37,314 nt of DNA from Candidatus Peregrinibacteria bacterium (GTDB lineage: Bacteria > Patescibacteriota > Gracilibacteria > UBA1369 > JACRIC01), in the NCBI GenBank assembly GCA_016188705.1, contig JACPHH010000005.1, positions 1-37,314 of the forward strand. Reading direction: 5' to 3'. The notes beneath the pieces were generated by a model. That model was not told the origin of the DNA. It saw only the letters and a list, made by a program, of their open reading frames with translations, and did not search any database. Of the stretch, positions 1 through 7,730 are shown in pieces (within the stretch, counting starts at the first letter, position 1; each line of letters begins with the position of its first letter). Both the position numbers and the translations under genes were made by a program.

Positions 1-9
1 ATAAAATTT

Positions 10-759
10 TTACAGAATTCTGGAACTAGCTATCGGCCAAAGAGAAATCCATGCCTTGCCTTCAATATTTTCAAACGGAAGATAAGGCAAATCCCCGGGA
101 GCGCAACCTCCTTGATTGCTAAAACAAAACCGCGAATCGCTGCTTTTAATTCTATTATCGCCTAGGAGAAAATAAGAATTTTCCGGTACCTCATAACTCA
201 TGATACCATTTGGACCATAGACAAAAGTATTTCCTTGATTTGTTTCATTCAAATAAGGTTCTTCAAGCCGTATGCCTTTCGGATTGATTTCATTAAAAAG
301 ATACACATATCCGTCACGAATTTCAATTTTCTCTCCAGGAAGGCCAATAATGCGTTTTATGTAAAACTCTTCAAAATTTTGAGGTGGATGAAAGACGATA
401 ATATCGCCTCGTTTTGGAGGAGAAATTTGAAAATTACGAAATTTTCTATAGAGAATTTTATTGACAATGATATATTCGCCATTCGCATTAACGCAAACAC
501 CGTCAATATAATTTAAACTGTCGCACATCGAAGGTCCAAAAACACGAAAAGGCGAAATGAGATAACTTCGAATAAGAAAAACGAGTCCAATAATAATCAA
601 GGCATTGAGAAGAACATCAAAACAAAAGAAAAAAATATCTTTAAATACCGTGAAAAAATCATCTTGTGGAATTGGGTCATAGGTCTTGCGAATTTTTTCA
701 GAAGGTCGTTTTTTTTCATCGCCCCATCCAAAACTTATACCATCGTCTTTTTCTGACAT
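10..759 (-). CDS. lepB: Signal peptidase I
   Basis: Membrane-bound serine protease that removes signal peptides from exported proteins (family S26). The 249-aa product has an acidic cytoplasmic N-terminus, one hydrophobic anchor at about residues 43-65, the catalytic serine box GPSM with Ser77, the catalytic lysine box YIKRIIGLPGE with Lys135, and the GDN....DSR box at 200-210. All family boxes are present in the normal order, so the gene looks intact. It is transcribed away from the PH-domain gene at 933, and overlapping divergent promoters can be read between the two. A likely client is the SLH-domain protein encoded at 34775. Only one anchor is visible, as in many Gram-positive-type enzymes. 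Confidence 0.95.
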   Translation of the reverse strand: MSEKDDGISFGWGDEKKRPSEKIRKTYDPIPQDDFFTVFKDIFFFCFDVLLNALIIIGLVFLIRSYLISPFRVFGPSMCDSLNYIDGVCVNANGEYIIVNKILYRKFRNFQISPPKRGDIIVFHPPQNFEEFYIKRIIGLPGEKIEIRDGYVYLFNEINPKGIRLEEPYLNETNQGNTFVYGPNGIMSYEVPENSYFLLGDNRIKSSDSRFCFSNQGGCAPGDLPYLPFENIEGKAWISLWPIASSRIL

Positions 760-787
760 TTATAAAATAATGTTAAACAGCAGGCCA

Positions 788-816
788 ATTATACCTGTTT
801 GTCAAAAAATTTACAA
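788..816 (-). promoter_or_regulatory. Putative sigma70-type promoter of lepB
   Basis: On the minus strand, TTGTAA (816-811) and a perfect TATAAT (793-788) are 17 bp apart, about 30 bp upstream of the lepB start. It overlaps the -35 of the divergent promoter at 810-838. Confidence 0.5.
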
Positions 817-838
817 GAAAAATAAAAAGAGGTACAAT
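810..838 (+). promoter_or_regulatory. Putative sigma70-type promoter of the PH-domain gene and coaE
   Basis: TTTACA (810-815), 17-bp spacer, TACAAT (833-838). It would give a leader of roughly 90 nt before the ATG at 933. Its -35 shares bases with the divergent lepB promoter, so the two may compete for polymerase. Confidence 0.4.
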
Positions 839-932
839 ACAATCAAGAATGAATCCGTACATAAAAAATCATCACGAAATGTACAAAAAATATATATGTA
901 CAGATAGATTCTGATGTTTTTTAAAACGAACA

Positions 933-1496
933 ATGTTCATAGCACAAATTTTTTTTAGAGGAAGTCTCGAAAAAGGAGAAAAAGTCGAATATATCGTGCA
1001 TAAACATCCGAATGTGGTGCAAAAACAGATGATGAAAGAAATGATACTAAGCGTCCTCGTGCCATTCATTTTTTATACCATATTTCCCATGGGTTTTATG
1101 AAATGGATTTTTGTGGCATGGATGTTTATAGGAATTTTAAAAATTATATACCTTTGCATCGACTGGTATTATGACGCGTGGCTTATTACAAACAGGGGAA
1201 TTATTTTAAGCCAATGGCAGGGATTTTTTAACAAGGAATGGAGCAGGGTGGAGTATCAGACAGTTGAAGAAGTTTCTTTCGCGGTAAAAGGGTTTTTCCC
1301 GACTATTTTAAATTATGGAGAATTGACAATAGCGCGATTCGGAAGCAAACCAACGGTGATTAAAAAAGCCATGAATCCGAAAAAAGCCGCAAAAATTATC
1401 ATAGAAGCGCAGAGCAATTTCATGAATGACAAAAGCAGAAGAGATGTTCAAAGTTTAAAAAATATTCTGTCAGAAATGATTCAAACGCACCCATGA
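933..1496 (+). CDS. PH-domain (YdbS/DUF304-like) membrane protein
   Basis: 187 aa. Two closely spaced hydrophobic segments (about residues 38-77) are followed by a beta-rich stretch beginning WLITNRGII and continuing through VEYQTVEEVSF. This resembles bacterial PH-like (bPH_2) domains of small membrane proteins. The C-terminus is basic and probably cytoplasmic. Function is unknown; the family is membrane-associated and often sits next to housekeeping genes. The stop overlaps the start of coaE by 4 bp (ATGA), so the two are translationally coupled. The domain assignment rests on pattern recognition and is moderate. Confidence 0.7.
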   Translation: MFIAQIFFRGSLEKGEKVEYIVHKHPNVVQKQMMKEMILSVLVPFIFYTIFPMGFMKWIFVAWMFIGILKIIYLCIDWYYDAWLITNRGIILSQWQGFFNKEWSRVEYQTVEEVSFAVKGFFPTILNYGELTIARFGSKPTVIKKAMNPKKAAKIIIEAQSNFMNDKSRRDVQSLKNILSEMIQTHP

Positions 1497-2059
1497 TTGT
1501 TGGAATCACCGGAAAGTTTGGCGTTGGAAAAAGCACAATCAGCGAGATGTTGCGTAAAAAAGGAGCTTTTATAATAGACGCCGATAAAGTTGTGGAGCGA
1601 ATATATGAACCGGACTGTCAGGGAACGAAAAAAATCCAAAATTTTTTTGGTCGCCAATTTCTTCTAAAAAATGGAAGGGTGAATAAAAATAAACTTAAAA
1701 AACTTGTTTTTAATAACGAAAAAAAATTACAAATACTCAATAACATCATACATCCAATTGTATTTCATGAAATTCGCAAAGAAATTGATCGGAAAAAAGC
1801 TCCATTCATTATTATCGAGGCCATGGATTTTAGTGAAAAATATTTACGAAAACTGATCGATAAACTCATAGTCGTTACAAGCCCGATTCGGCTTATTCAA
1901 CAAAGAAAAAAAATATCAGAAGAAGAGATAAAAAAAATCCATTCTTTTCAAAAAACGCCGGAAAAATATGATTTTTTCATTGAAAACAAGGGCACGAAAA
2001 AAAAACTTGAAAAAAAAGTAAACGAATTTATCAAAAGTTGCTTTATTAAAATATCTTAA
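1493..2059 (+). CDS. coaE: Dephospho-CoA kinase
   Basis: Phosphorylates the 3'-hydroxyl of the ribose in dephospho-CoA, the last step of CoA synthesis. The 188-aa protein starts with a P-loop GKFGVGKS (residues 7-14) and has the DADKVV segment (29-34), NNIIHP near residue 85 and a lid region rich in lysine. The length is normal for the family. The gene overlaps the upstream PH-domain gene by 4 bp. No other CoA gene is in the window, so salvage of a precursor from a host or partner is possible (inference). The C-terminal half is strongly basic and divergent. Confidence 0.88.
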   Translation: MIVGITGKFGVGKSTISEMLRKKGAFIIDADKVVERIYEPDCQGTKKIQNFFGRQFLLKNGRVNKNKLKKLVFNNEKKLQILNNIIHPIVFHEIRKEIDRKKAPFIIIEAMDFSEKYLRKLIDKLIVVTSPIRLIQQRKKISEEEIKKIHSFQKTPEKYDFFIENKGTKKKLEKKVNEFIKSCFIKIS

Positions 2060-2068
2060 ATATGATAA

Positions 2069-2104
2069 AGGAGCCTCTAAAAACAGATTTCGCGACGAAT
2101 TCCT
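2069..2104 (+). repeat. Dispersed palindromic repeat, left-half copy
   Basis: AGGAGCCTCTAAAAACAG followed by ATTTCGCGACGAATTCCT. It matches the left arm and inner stem of the family described at 24332, and lies between coaE and gatB. Confidence 0.6.
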
Positions 2105-2133
2105 ATTTATAATAAGTTCTTAATAGTATAACA

Positions 2134-3576
2134 ATGAAAACAATATACGAGGTGGTCATAGGTTTGGAAATACACGCGCAAATGTCCACCAAAACAAAAA
2201 TGTTCTGTCGCTGCGACAATGATTCCTTTAATAAGGAACCGAACATAAATACCTGTGAAATCTGCATGGGATTTCCCGGGACGCTTCCGTGCATCAATAA
2301 GGAAGCCGTAAAAAAAGCCGTCATTGCGGCGCTCGCGCTGCATTGTGTAATACCTGAACATTCAAAATTTGACCGAAAAAATTATTTTTACCCGGACTTG
2401 CCAAAAGGATTCCAAATTTCTCAATACGATGTTCCCGTTTCTTTGAAAGGTTGGATTGAAATTGAAATGAAAGAAGGCATCAAAAAAATAGGAATAACCC
2501 GTCTGCACATGGAAGACGATGCAGGAAAGCTGACGCACGCTCCTGGAGGAACGCTGTGCGATTATAATCGATCCGGAACGCCACTCATGGAAATTGTCTC
2601 GGAACCGGACATGCATTCATCGGAAGAAGCGGTTGCCTACGCGAAAGAAATTCAAAAAATTCTTCGCTACGTTGGGTCATCCGAATGCGATATGGAAAAA
2701 GGCATGATGCGTTTCGATATCAATATTTCAATTCGACCTAAAGGAATAAAGGAATTTGGCATCAAAGTGGAAGTAAAAAATCTTAATTCGTTCCGTTCAC
2801 TTGAACGAGCGATTGAGTATGAAATAAAACGACAAACCGAGGCAGTGGAATGCGGTGAGCGAATTATTCAAGAAACTCGCGGCTGGGATGACATCAAAGG
2901 AGTGACCGAAAGCCAAAGAACAAAGGAAGAAGCACAGGATTATCGATATTTTCCGGAACCCGATCTTCCGCCATTGATTCAAAAAAATGAGGAAATTGAA
3001 ATGTATAAAAAAAATATTCCCGAACTGCCACGAGCGAAAAAGAAACGATACGAACAAGAATTCAAGCTCAGCGATGAAGAAGCGCGCATCCTAACCGAAG
3101 AACTCGATCGCGCTCTTTTCTTTGAACACGCTGCGACCATATCAAAAGATCCAAAAAAAACAGCTCAATTCATGAATAGCATGCTTTTGGGTCATTTAAA
3201 TGAAAAACATCAATCTCTTGGCGAATGCAAAATATCTCCTGAAAATTTAGGAAAACTTATTTTGCTTATTAACAATGGAAAAATAAGCCACAATCTTGCG
3301 AAGGGGAAAATTTTCACAGCCATGTTTGAAACAGGAATGAGCGCGGAAGAAATAATGGAAGAAAAAGGATTGGAAGAGCTGAGTGATAAAGGAGCTTTAG
3401 AAAATTTAGCGAAAAAAATCATCGCGGAAAATCCAAAAATCGTTGAACAATACAAAAATGGAAAAACAACGGTTATCGGATTTTTTGTTGGACAAATGAT
3501 GCAAAAAACGAAAGGTGCGGCGAATCCGAAAATGGTTCAGGACATTTTAAAAGAATTGCTCGGAGCAGAAACTTAA
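2134..3576 (+). CDS. gatB: Aspartyl/glutamyl-tRNA amidotransferase subunit B
   Basis: Kinase-like subunit of GatCAB, which converts misacylated Glu-tRNA(Gln) or Asp-tRNA(Asn) to the amidated form. The 480-aa protein has the family start VIGLEIHAQ, the zinc-binding cysteines (CRC at 25-27, CEIC at 41-44), the signature FYPDLPKGFQISQYD (85-99) and a C-terminal YqeY-like tRNA-binding tail (about 330-478). The length is normal. A perfect TATAAT lies at 2108-2113, but no clear -35 and no Shine-Dalgarno sequence are visible before the ATG. gatA and gatC are not in the window. A separate YqeY protein is encoded at 21390. Confidence 0.97.
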   Translation: MKTIYEVVIGLEIHAQMSTKTKMFCRCDNDSFNKEPNINTCEICMGFPGTLPCINKEAVKKAVIAALALHCVIPEHSKFDRKNYFYPDLPKGFQISQYDVPVSLKGWIEIEMKEGIKKIGITRLHMEDDAGKLTHAPGGTLCDYNRSGTPLMEIVSEPDMHSSEEAVAYAKEIQKILRYVGSSECDMEKGMMRFDINISIRPKGIKEFGIKVEVKNLNSFRSLERAIEYEIKRQTEAVECGERIIQETRGWDDIKGVTESQRTKEEAQDYRYFPEPDLPPLIQKNEEIEMYKKNIPELPRAKKKRYEQEFKLSDEEARILTEELDRALFFEHAATISKDPKKTAQFMNSMLLGHLNEKHQSLGECKISPENLGKLILLINNGKISHNLAKGKIFTAMFETGMSAEEIMEEKGLEELSDKGALENLAKKIIAENPKIVEQYKNGKTTVIGFFVGQMMQKTKGAANPKMVQDILKELLGAET

Positions 3577-3584
3577 GTTATAAT
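3556..3584 (+). promoter_or_regulatory. Putative promoter upstream of the one-helix membrane protein
   Basis: TTGCTC (3556-3561), 17-bp spacer, perfect TATAAT (3579-3584) overlapping the end of gatB. It is about 90 bp before the start at 3676, with a repeat copy in the leader. Confidence 0.35.
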
Positions 3585-3602
3585 GAATACATACTCAAAA
3601 TA

Positions 3603-3651
3603 AAGGAAACGCTGATAAATATGATTTCGTTACGAAAATTGCAAAATTCGG
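3603..3651 (+). repeat. Dispersed palindromic repeat, left-half copy
   Basis: AAGGAAACGCTGATAAATA, then TTTCGTTACGAAAATTGCAAAATT. It keeps the inner palindrome TTTCGTTACGAAA and part of the core seen in full copies. It lies in the leader of the gene at 3676. Confidence 0.6.
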
Positions 3652-3675
3652 CGCTTAAAAAATAAGCCAAAAAAT

Positions 3676-3969
3676 ATGTTCGCGACTACAAAAGACATAC
3701 TCAATATAGCGCTTGCCGGCGGATTCATCCTCGTCGTAATTTTTCTCTGCGTCATGATTTTGTATATTGTGCTCATTTTAAGGGACATTAATAAAATTAC
3801 CTCGCATACGAAAGACACAGTAAAAAAGGTAAATGAATACATAGTGCATCCCTTTAAATTCATATACTACTTTGGAGAAACTCTCAAACCCGTCTACGAA
3901 ATCATTCAAGAAAAAATTCAGGAAAAAGTGGACGAATATAAAAAAGACAAAAAAAAGAAAAACAAATAA
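3676..3969 (+). CDS. Small single-pass membrane protein, function unknown
   Basis: 97 aa. One strongly hydrophobic helix at about residues 9-33, then an amphipathic helical segment (TKDTVKKVNEYI) and a lysine-rich tail ending KKKKNK. This is a DUF948-like layout: a membrane anchor plus a cytoplasmic coiled coil. No enzymatic motif is visible. It stands alone between gatB and the convergent glycosyltransferase gene. Confidence 0.7.
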   Translation: MFATTKDILNIALAGGFILVVIFLCVMILYIVLILRDINKITSHTKDTVKKVNEYIVHPFKFIYYFGETLKPVYEIIQEKIQEKVDEYKKDKKKKNK

Positions 3970-4016
3970 TTGATTGTTTTCTGGAAAATTTTTAATAGCC
4001 AGTTTTTTTTCATATC

Positions 4017-4862
4017 TCATTTTCTCAAACATTCCTTCAAAACAATATAAGGAAATTTGATCGTGGCGTTAAAAATGCGTCTTAAGCGACGAGGCTCATT
4101 AAAAAGACGAACAACCCATTCAAGTCCAAGTCGCCGTAAAAACAAAGGCGCGCGTCTTCTTTTTCCTGAAATATAATCAAAAGCGCCTCCAACTCCCATG
4201 GCAATTTTTACATTCGGCATCTTGCGGAGATTATGATAAATCCAAAATTCTTGTTTGGGCGATCCGTAAGCGACAAAAAGAACCGTAGCGCCTGAATTAC
4301 GAATTCTCCGAATAACATCATCTTCATTATCATAAGGAATTCCCGAAGAACTACCCGCTACAATAAGATCAGGATTCTCATACTTCAATCGTTGAGCGGC
4401 CAAATGAGCAATCCCGGGCGCGGCTCCAAGAAAAAAAACATGGACGCGAGGATTTTTTAAATGACATATATCTTGCAAAAAATCAGTGCCGGAAATACGT
4501 TCCGGCAAAACTCGTTTCAATCGAGAAGGCCAAAAAATAATACAAAAAAAATAAAAAAATGCCGAAAAAATAAGCAAAATTCGAGAAAAAAACGAAACCT
4601 TCGAAAAAAATTTCCCTAAAGAAAGAGACTTTACCCCCGCAGCCCACAAAACTCCAATTCCATCGGGCAACCGTGCGTCCGCATGCTTTAAAACACGAGC
4701 ATAAGTTGCGTCCTCACGCGCGAGAAGAAGAATTTCTGGATTTGGAGTTACTATAAAATGCTGATTGTTGGAACGAATAGAGTCCTGAACCATCAACAAC
4801 GCTTTTTGACGGTTAAGTGGAGAGAAAGGAATGCCAAAAATATCGATCACTTTTTTTTGCAT
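4017..4862 (-). CDS. WecG/TagA/CpsF-family glycosyltransferase
   Basis: Family members (GT26) transfer N-acetylmannosamine or related sugars onto undecaprenyl-linked sugars in the synthesis of surface polymers. The 281-aa protein has TPNPE (39-43), PDGIG (66-70), GSPKQE (200-205) and GVGGAFDYISG (223-233), followed by the conserved RAP..RRLGLEW tail. One oddity is a hydrophobic insert at about 93-111, between DGIG and the next conserved block, which could be a membrane helix or hairpin. The start overlaps the end of the upstream methyltransferase gene by 16 bp, so the two are probably one transcription unit. The precise donor and acceptor cannot be told. Confidence 0.9.
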   Translation of the reverse strand: MQKKVIDIFGIPFSPLNRQKALLMVQDSIRSNNQHFIVTPNPEILLLAREDATYARVLKHADARLPDGIGVLWAAGVKSLSLGKFFSKVSFFSRILLIFSAFFYFFCIIFWPSRLKRVLPERISGTDFLQDICHLKNPRVHVFFLGAAPGIAHLAAQRLKYENPDLIVAGSSSGIPYDNEDDVIRRIRNSGATVLFVAYGSPKQEFWIYHNLRKMPNVKIAMGVGGAFDYISGKRRRAPLFLRRLGLEWVVRLFNEPRRLRRIFNATIKFPYIVLKECLRK

Positions 4863-5614
4863 ACAAACAAAATATTACGATTTCGAGAGTAAGATTCAAG
4901 AGAAAGTGATGTTTTTTTTAAAAATTTTTGTAATTCAGAAAACGTGAAGGCGTAATAATATCGATCGAGAACATGCTTCCACGGAATAAAAAGATCACGA
5001 AGTCCATACTGTCCAAATGTAAAAATCGATCGAAAAAACGCTCGAATAAAAGCGTAAAAATAACGTTTTTGCCAAAGATTCCAAACTAAAATAATAATAA
5101 CTCCATGAGGTTTAAGCACCCTCTTCATCTCCATGAGTGCCTGCGTTCTAAATTTTTCAGAGGGAATATGGTGCAAGCTCGCGATGGAAAAAACCGCATC
5201 AAAAGTTTCGGAAGGAAAGGGGAGTGACAACATATTTCCTTCAAAAAATTCCGCTTTCGAATTTTCATGATTCGCATGTTTCAAACATACATTATGAGTA
5301 TCAAATTCTTTACCATTTTTCTCATCGGAAAATAGTCGCAGAGCATGAATCCGTTTCAGACGGGCTTCATCTAAAAGTCGCGAAGCATTATCAATTCCCG
5401 TATAAAAAATATTTGAAAAACGCTTTTGAAAAAAACTCAAAAGCCGCCCATTGCCGCATCCGACATCGAGCACCTTCATGCCATTACGAATATAGGGCGC
5501 AAAAAGTTCAAATTCCGTCCATTCACGCATACGAGTAGCCGAAAAATCTTCCGCTATGGAATTATAATCACGCCTAACTTTTTCAAGCAAAAAACTGGCA
5601 GTTTTCTCATTCAT
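4847..5614 (-). CDS. Class I SAM methyltransferase, Trm9/ALKBH8-like
   Basis: 255 aa. The SAM-binding motif I is LDVGCGNGRLL (49-59). The block SIASLHHI (143-150), then RVLKPHG and ILVWN, strongly recalls eukaryotic Trm9/ALKBH8, as does DLFIPWKHVLDRYYYAF (207-223). Trm9 methylates carboxymethyl-uridine at tRNA position 34, using the product of the Elongator/Elp3 pathway. Here elp3 is the divergent neighbour 159 bp away, which supports the same job (inference). An insert of about 35 residues (85-122) sits between motif I and the GNM block. No Trm112-like partner is in view. A generic methyltransferase remains possible. Confidence 0.75.
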   Translation of the reverse strand: MNEKTASFLLEKVRRDYNSIAEDFSATRMREWTEFELFAPYIRNGMKVLDVGCGNGRLLSFFQKRFSNIFYTGIDNASRLLDEARLKRIHALRLFSDEKNGKEFDTHNVCLKHANHENSKAEFFEGNMLSLPFPSETFDAVFSIASLHHIPSEKFRTQALMEMKRVLKPHGVIIILVWNLWQKRYFYAFIRAFFRSIFTFGQYGLRDLFIPWKHVLDRYYYAFTFSELQKFLKKTSLSLESYSRNRNILFVCKKK

Positions 5615-5640
5615 ACGCTAAAATTCCTTTGAGTACCGCC

Positions 5641-5670
5641 ATTGTACTTGAGTAAAGGTTATCAACGCAA
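5641..5670 (-). promoter_or_regulatory. Putative promoter of the methyltransferase-glycosyltransferase unit
   Basis: Minus strand TTGCGT (5670-5665), 18-bp spacer, TACAAT (5646-5641), 27 bp upstream of the start at 5614. The divergent elp3 promoter is not clearly readable in the rest of this gap. Confidence 0.35.
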
Positions 5671-5773
5671 GAAAAGCTCGATTGCTTTACATATTTTTTT
5701 ACGCATTTCCCAGCGCGTCGACAGGTAACATAAAATTATTTTTCCTTTAGGAACCTTTCATTAATTTTCAAAT

Positions 5774-7471
5774 ATGACTTCCATTATTCACGAATTTATT
5801 GAAGAAGCGATTCAACAAAAAATCGATTCGGAAGGAAAACTTCAAGTCTTAAAAAACGCATTTTCGACCCGATACAAGATAACGTCTTTGACGAATCAAG
5901 AACTGGTACAAAGCTATAAATTTCTTTTAAAAGAAAAAAAAATCGAACGTCATCCCTCTCTTGAAAAAATTTTCAAAAAAAGAAAAATACGTTCCTTGTC
6001 TGGAGTAACGGTCATAACGGTTTTGACAAAGGCGTATCCCTGTCCGGGAAAATGCGTTTTTTGCCCTACGGAAACGCAAATGCCGAAAAGCTATCTTTCC
6101 AATGAACCTGCTGCCATGAGAGCCCTTCTGAACGACTTCGATCCATACAACCAAGTCAAAAACCGGCTCCACGCGCTCGATATTTCTGGCCACCCAACAG
6201 ATAAAATCGAACTCATCGTGCTCGGAGGCACTTTTTCGTCCTATCCGAAAAACTATCAACGAAATTTTATCCGCGCCTGTTTTAACGCCTTGAATGGCGG
6301 GAAAAAAGAAAGAATTTTAAAAAAAGCTCAAAAAATAAATGAAACCGCGGAGCATCGAGTCGTATCCTTGAGCCTAGAAACACGGCCGGATTACATCAAT
6401 GAAAAAGAAGTGCGGCATTTTCGCGAGCTTGGTTGCACGAAAATTCAACTCGGAGTACAACACCTCGATAATACAATTTTGGATTACGTAAAAAGGGGAC
6501 ATCATGCCGAAGATTCCGCGCGAGCCATCAAACTTTGTAAAAACGCCGGCTTAAAAGTTTGCATTCACATGATGCCCAATCTTCCAGGCTCCACGCCGGA
6601 AAAAGACCTCAAGATGTTTCAAGAACTCTGGAAAAATTCCGACTTTCGTCCTGATTACCTCAAAGTTTATCCCTGTTCAGTAACTCACTTTAGTGAACTC
6701 GAAAAATGGTGGCAAAAAGGTGAATACAAAAGTTATTCATACGAAATTTTAGAAAAACTTCTCGTCGACATAAAAAAAACTTTTCCGCGCTATGTGAGAG
6801 TCGATCGATTGATACGAGATATTCCTGGAGAAAGTATTTTGGAAGGATCAAGAGTAACCAATCTAAGACAAGAAATAGCGCGAAAATATCCCGGCCTCAA
6901 CTGTCAGTGCATTCGTTGCCGCGAAATTAAAAACACGCCCGTCGATCCGGATTGCCTACAATTTCATCAAATTGAATACGATGCCTCGGACGGCAAAGAA
7001 TATTTTCTCAGTTTCAATCATGAAACCTCTGAAAAAAACAATAAAGGAAACGATAAAATCTGCGCCCTTTTGCGTTTACGTTTTCCTTTTTATCAAAATA
7101 ATAGCGACAAAGATGATTATTGTAAAAACACTACTCAACAAGAAAACATACTCAATGCTCATCAAAACACAGAGCAAGGAAAAATCTCCTTTAATCATGA
7201 AAAAAAACATTATATCAAAGAACTCGAAGGAGCAGCGATAATTCGTGAAGTACACACCTATGGATTAACTCTTAATATCGGAAAACGAGAAGAAAAAGCG
7301 CCTCAACACCTTGGACTCGGTAAAAAACTTATACAAAAAGCCGAAAATATCGCTAAAAAATATGGTTATAAAAAAATAGCCGTCATAAGCGCCATCGGCA
7401 CACGAGAATATTACAGAAAAATCGGCTACAAAATCAAAGGCAGCTATATGGTTAAAAATCTCTCGCAATAA
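5774..7471 (+). CDS. elp3: Elp3-family radical SAM/GNAT tRNA uridine(34) acetyltransferase-like protein
   Basis: Elp3 uses S-adenosylmethionine and acetyl-CoA to put a carboxymethyl group on C5 of wobble uridine. The 565-aa protein has the Fe-S cysteines CPGKCVFC (90-97), followed by EPAAMRA (family EPTSMRA), LETRPDYI, QLGVQHLDN, and the CQCIRCREI cysteine motif that is also typical of Elp3. A C-terminal GNAT fold contains LGLGKKLIQKAENIAKKYGY and REYYRKIGY. A lysine- and asparagine-rich, poorly conserved stretch (about 410-475) lies before the GNAT part. Both catalytic halves are complete. The Trm9-like gene is divergent next door, suggesting a two-step mcm5U34 route. Confidence 0.93.
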   Translation: MTSIIHEFIEEAIQQKIDSEGKLQVLKNAFSTRYKITSLTNQELVQSYKFLLKEKKIERHPSLEKIFKKRKIRSLSGVTVITVLTKAYPCPGKCVFCPTETQMPKSYLSNEPAAMRALLNDFDPYNQVKNRLHALDISGHPTDKIELIVLGGTFSSYPKNYQRNFIRACFNALNGGKKERILKKAQKINETAEHRVVSLSLETRPDYINEKEVRHFRELGCTKIQLGVQHLDNTILDYVKRGHHAEDSARAIKLCKNAGLKVCIHMMPNLPGSTPEKDLKMFQELWKNSDFRPDYLKVYPCSVTHFSELEKWWQKGEYKSYSYEILEKLLVDIKKTFPRYVRVDRLIRDIPGESILEGSRVTNLRQEIARKYPGLNCQCIRCREIKNTPVDPDCLQFHQIEYDASDGKEYFLSFNHETSEKNNKGNDKICALLRLRFPFYQNNSDKDDYCKNTTQQENILNAHQNTEQGKISFNHEKKHYIKELEGAAIIREVHTYGLTLNIGKREEKAPQHLGLGKKLIQKAENIAKKYGYKKIAVISAIGTREYYRKIGYKIKGSYMVKNLSQ

Positions 7472-7482
7472 ATCAAAAATAA

Positions 7483-7491
7483 TGGTATAAT
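7483..7491 (+). promoter_or_regulatory. Extended -10 promoter of the 70-aa / 1184-aa gene pair
   Basis: TGGTATAAT is an extended -10 (TGnTATAAT) 27 bp before the ATG at 7518. No good -35 is visible, which is acceptable for an extended -10. Confidence 0.45.
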
Positions 7492-7517
7492 ATCAAGATA
7501 AAAATTAAAAATAAAAA

Positions 7518-7730
7518 ATGCCCGATACAGACGAAAAAGAGAAACAAATCATAGCCACTCTCGAAGAACTCGAAAAAAATGGCATCCTTACCGAGGACAA
7601 AAAAATCCAGGAAATTTTGGGTGAAATATTCAAACATATTCCGGGCGATCTCATTACTCGTCTTTTTCAGCTCTACACAAATAAAAAATTGGATTCATTG
7701 AACGAAAAATCTCAAAAACCAAAAAACTAA
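7518..7730 (+). CDS. Small helical protein, function unknown
   Basis: 70 aa, charged, predicted mostly helical (EKEKQIIATLEELEKNGIL, then ILGEIFKHIPGDLITRLFQL). Its TAA stop shares its last base with the ATG of the 1184-aa gene, so the two are translationally coupled. It loosely resembles the 89-aa protein on the other side of the large gene: both have a short helix, a turn, and a predicted second helix carrying evenly spaced leucines. No known domain is recognised. Confidence 0.6.
   Translation: MPDTDEKEKQIIATLEELEKNGILTEDKKIQEILGEIFKHIPGDLITRLFQLYTNKKLDSLNEKSQKPKN

Noticed and set aside
5749-5760. Repeat-family arm AGGAACCTTTCA before elp3
   Set aside because: Only 9-10 bases match with no inner palindrome; not safe to call as a copy.
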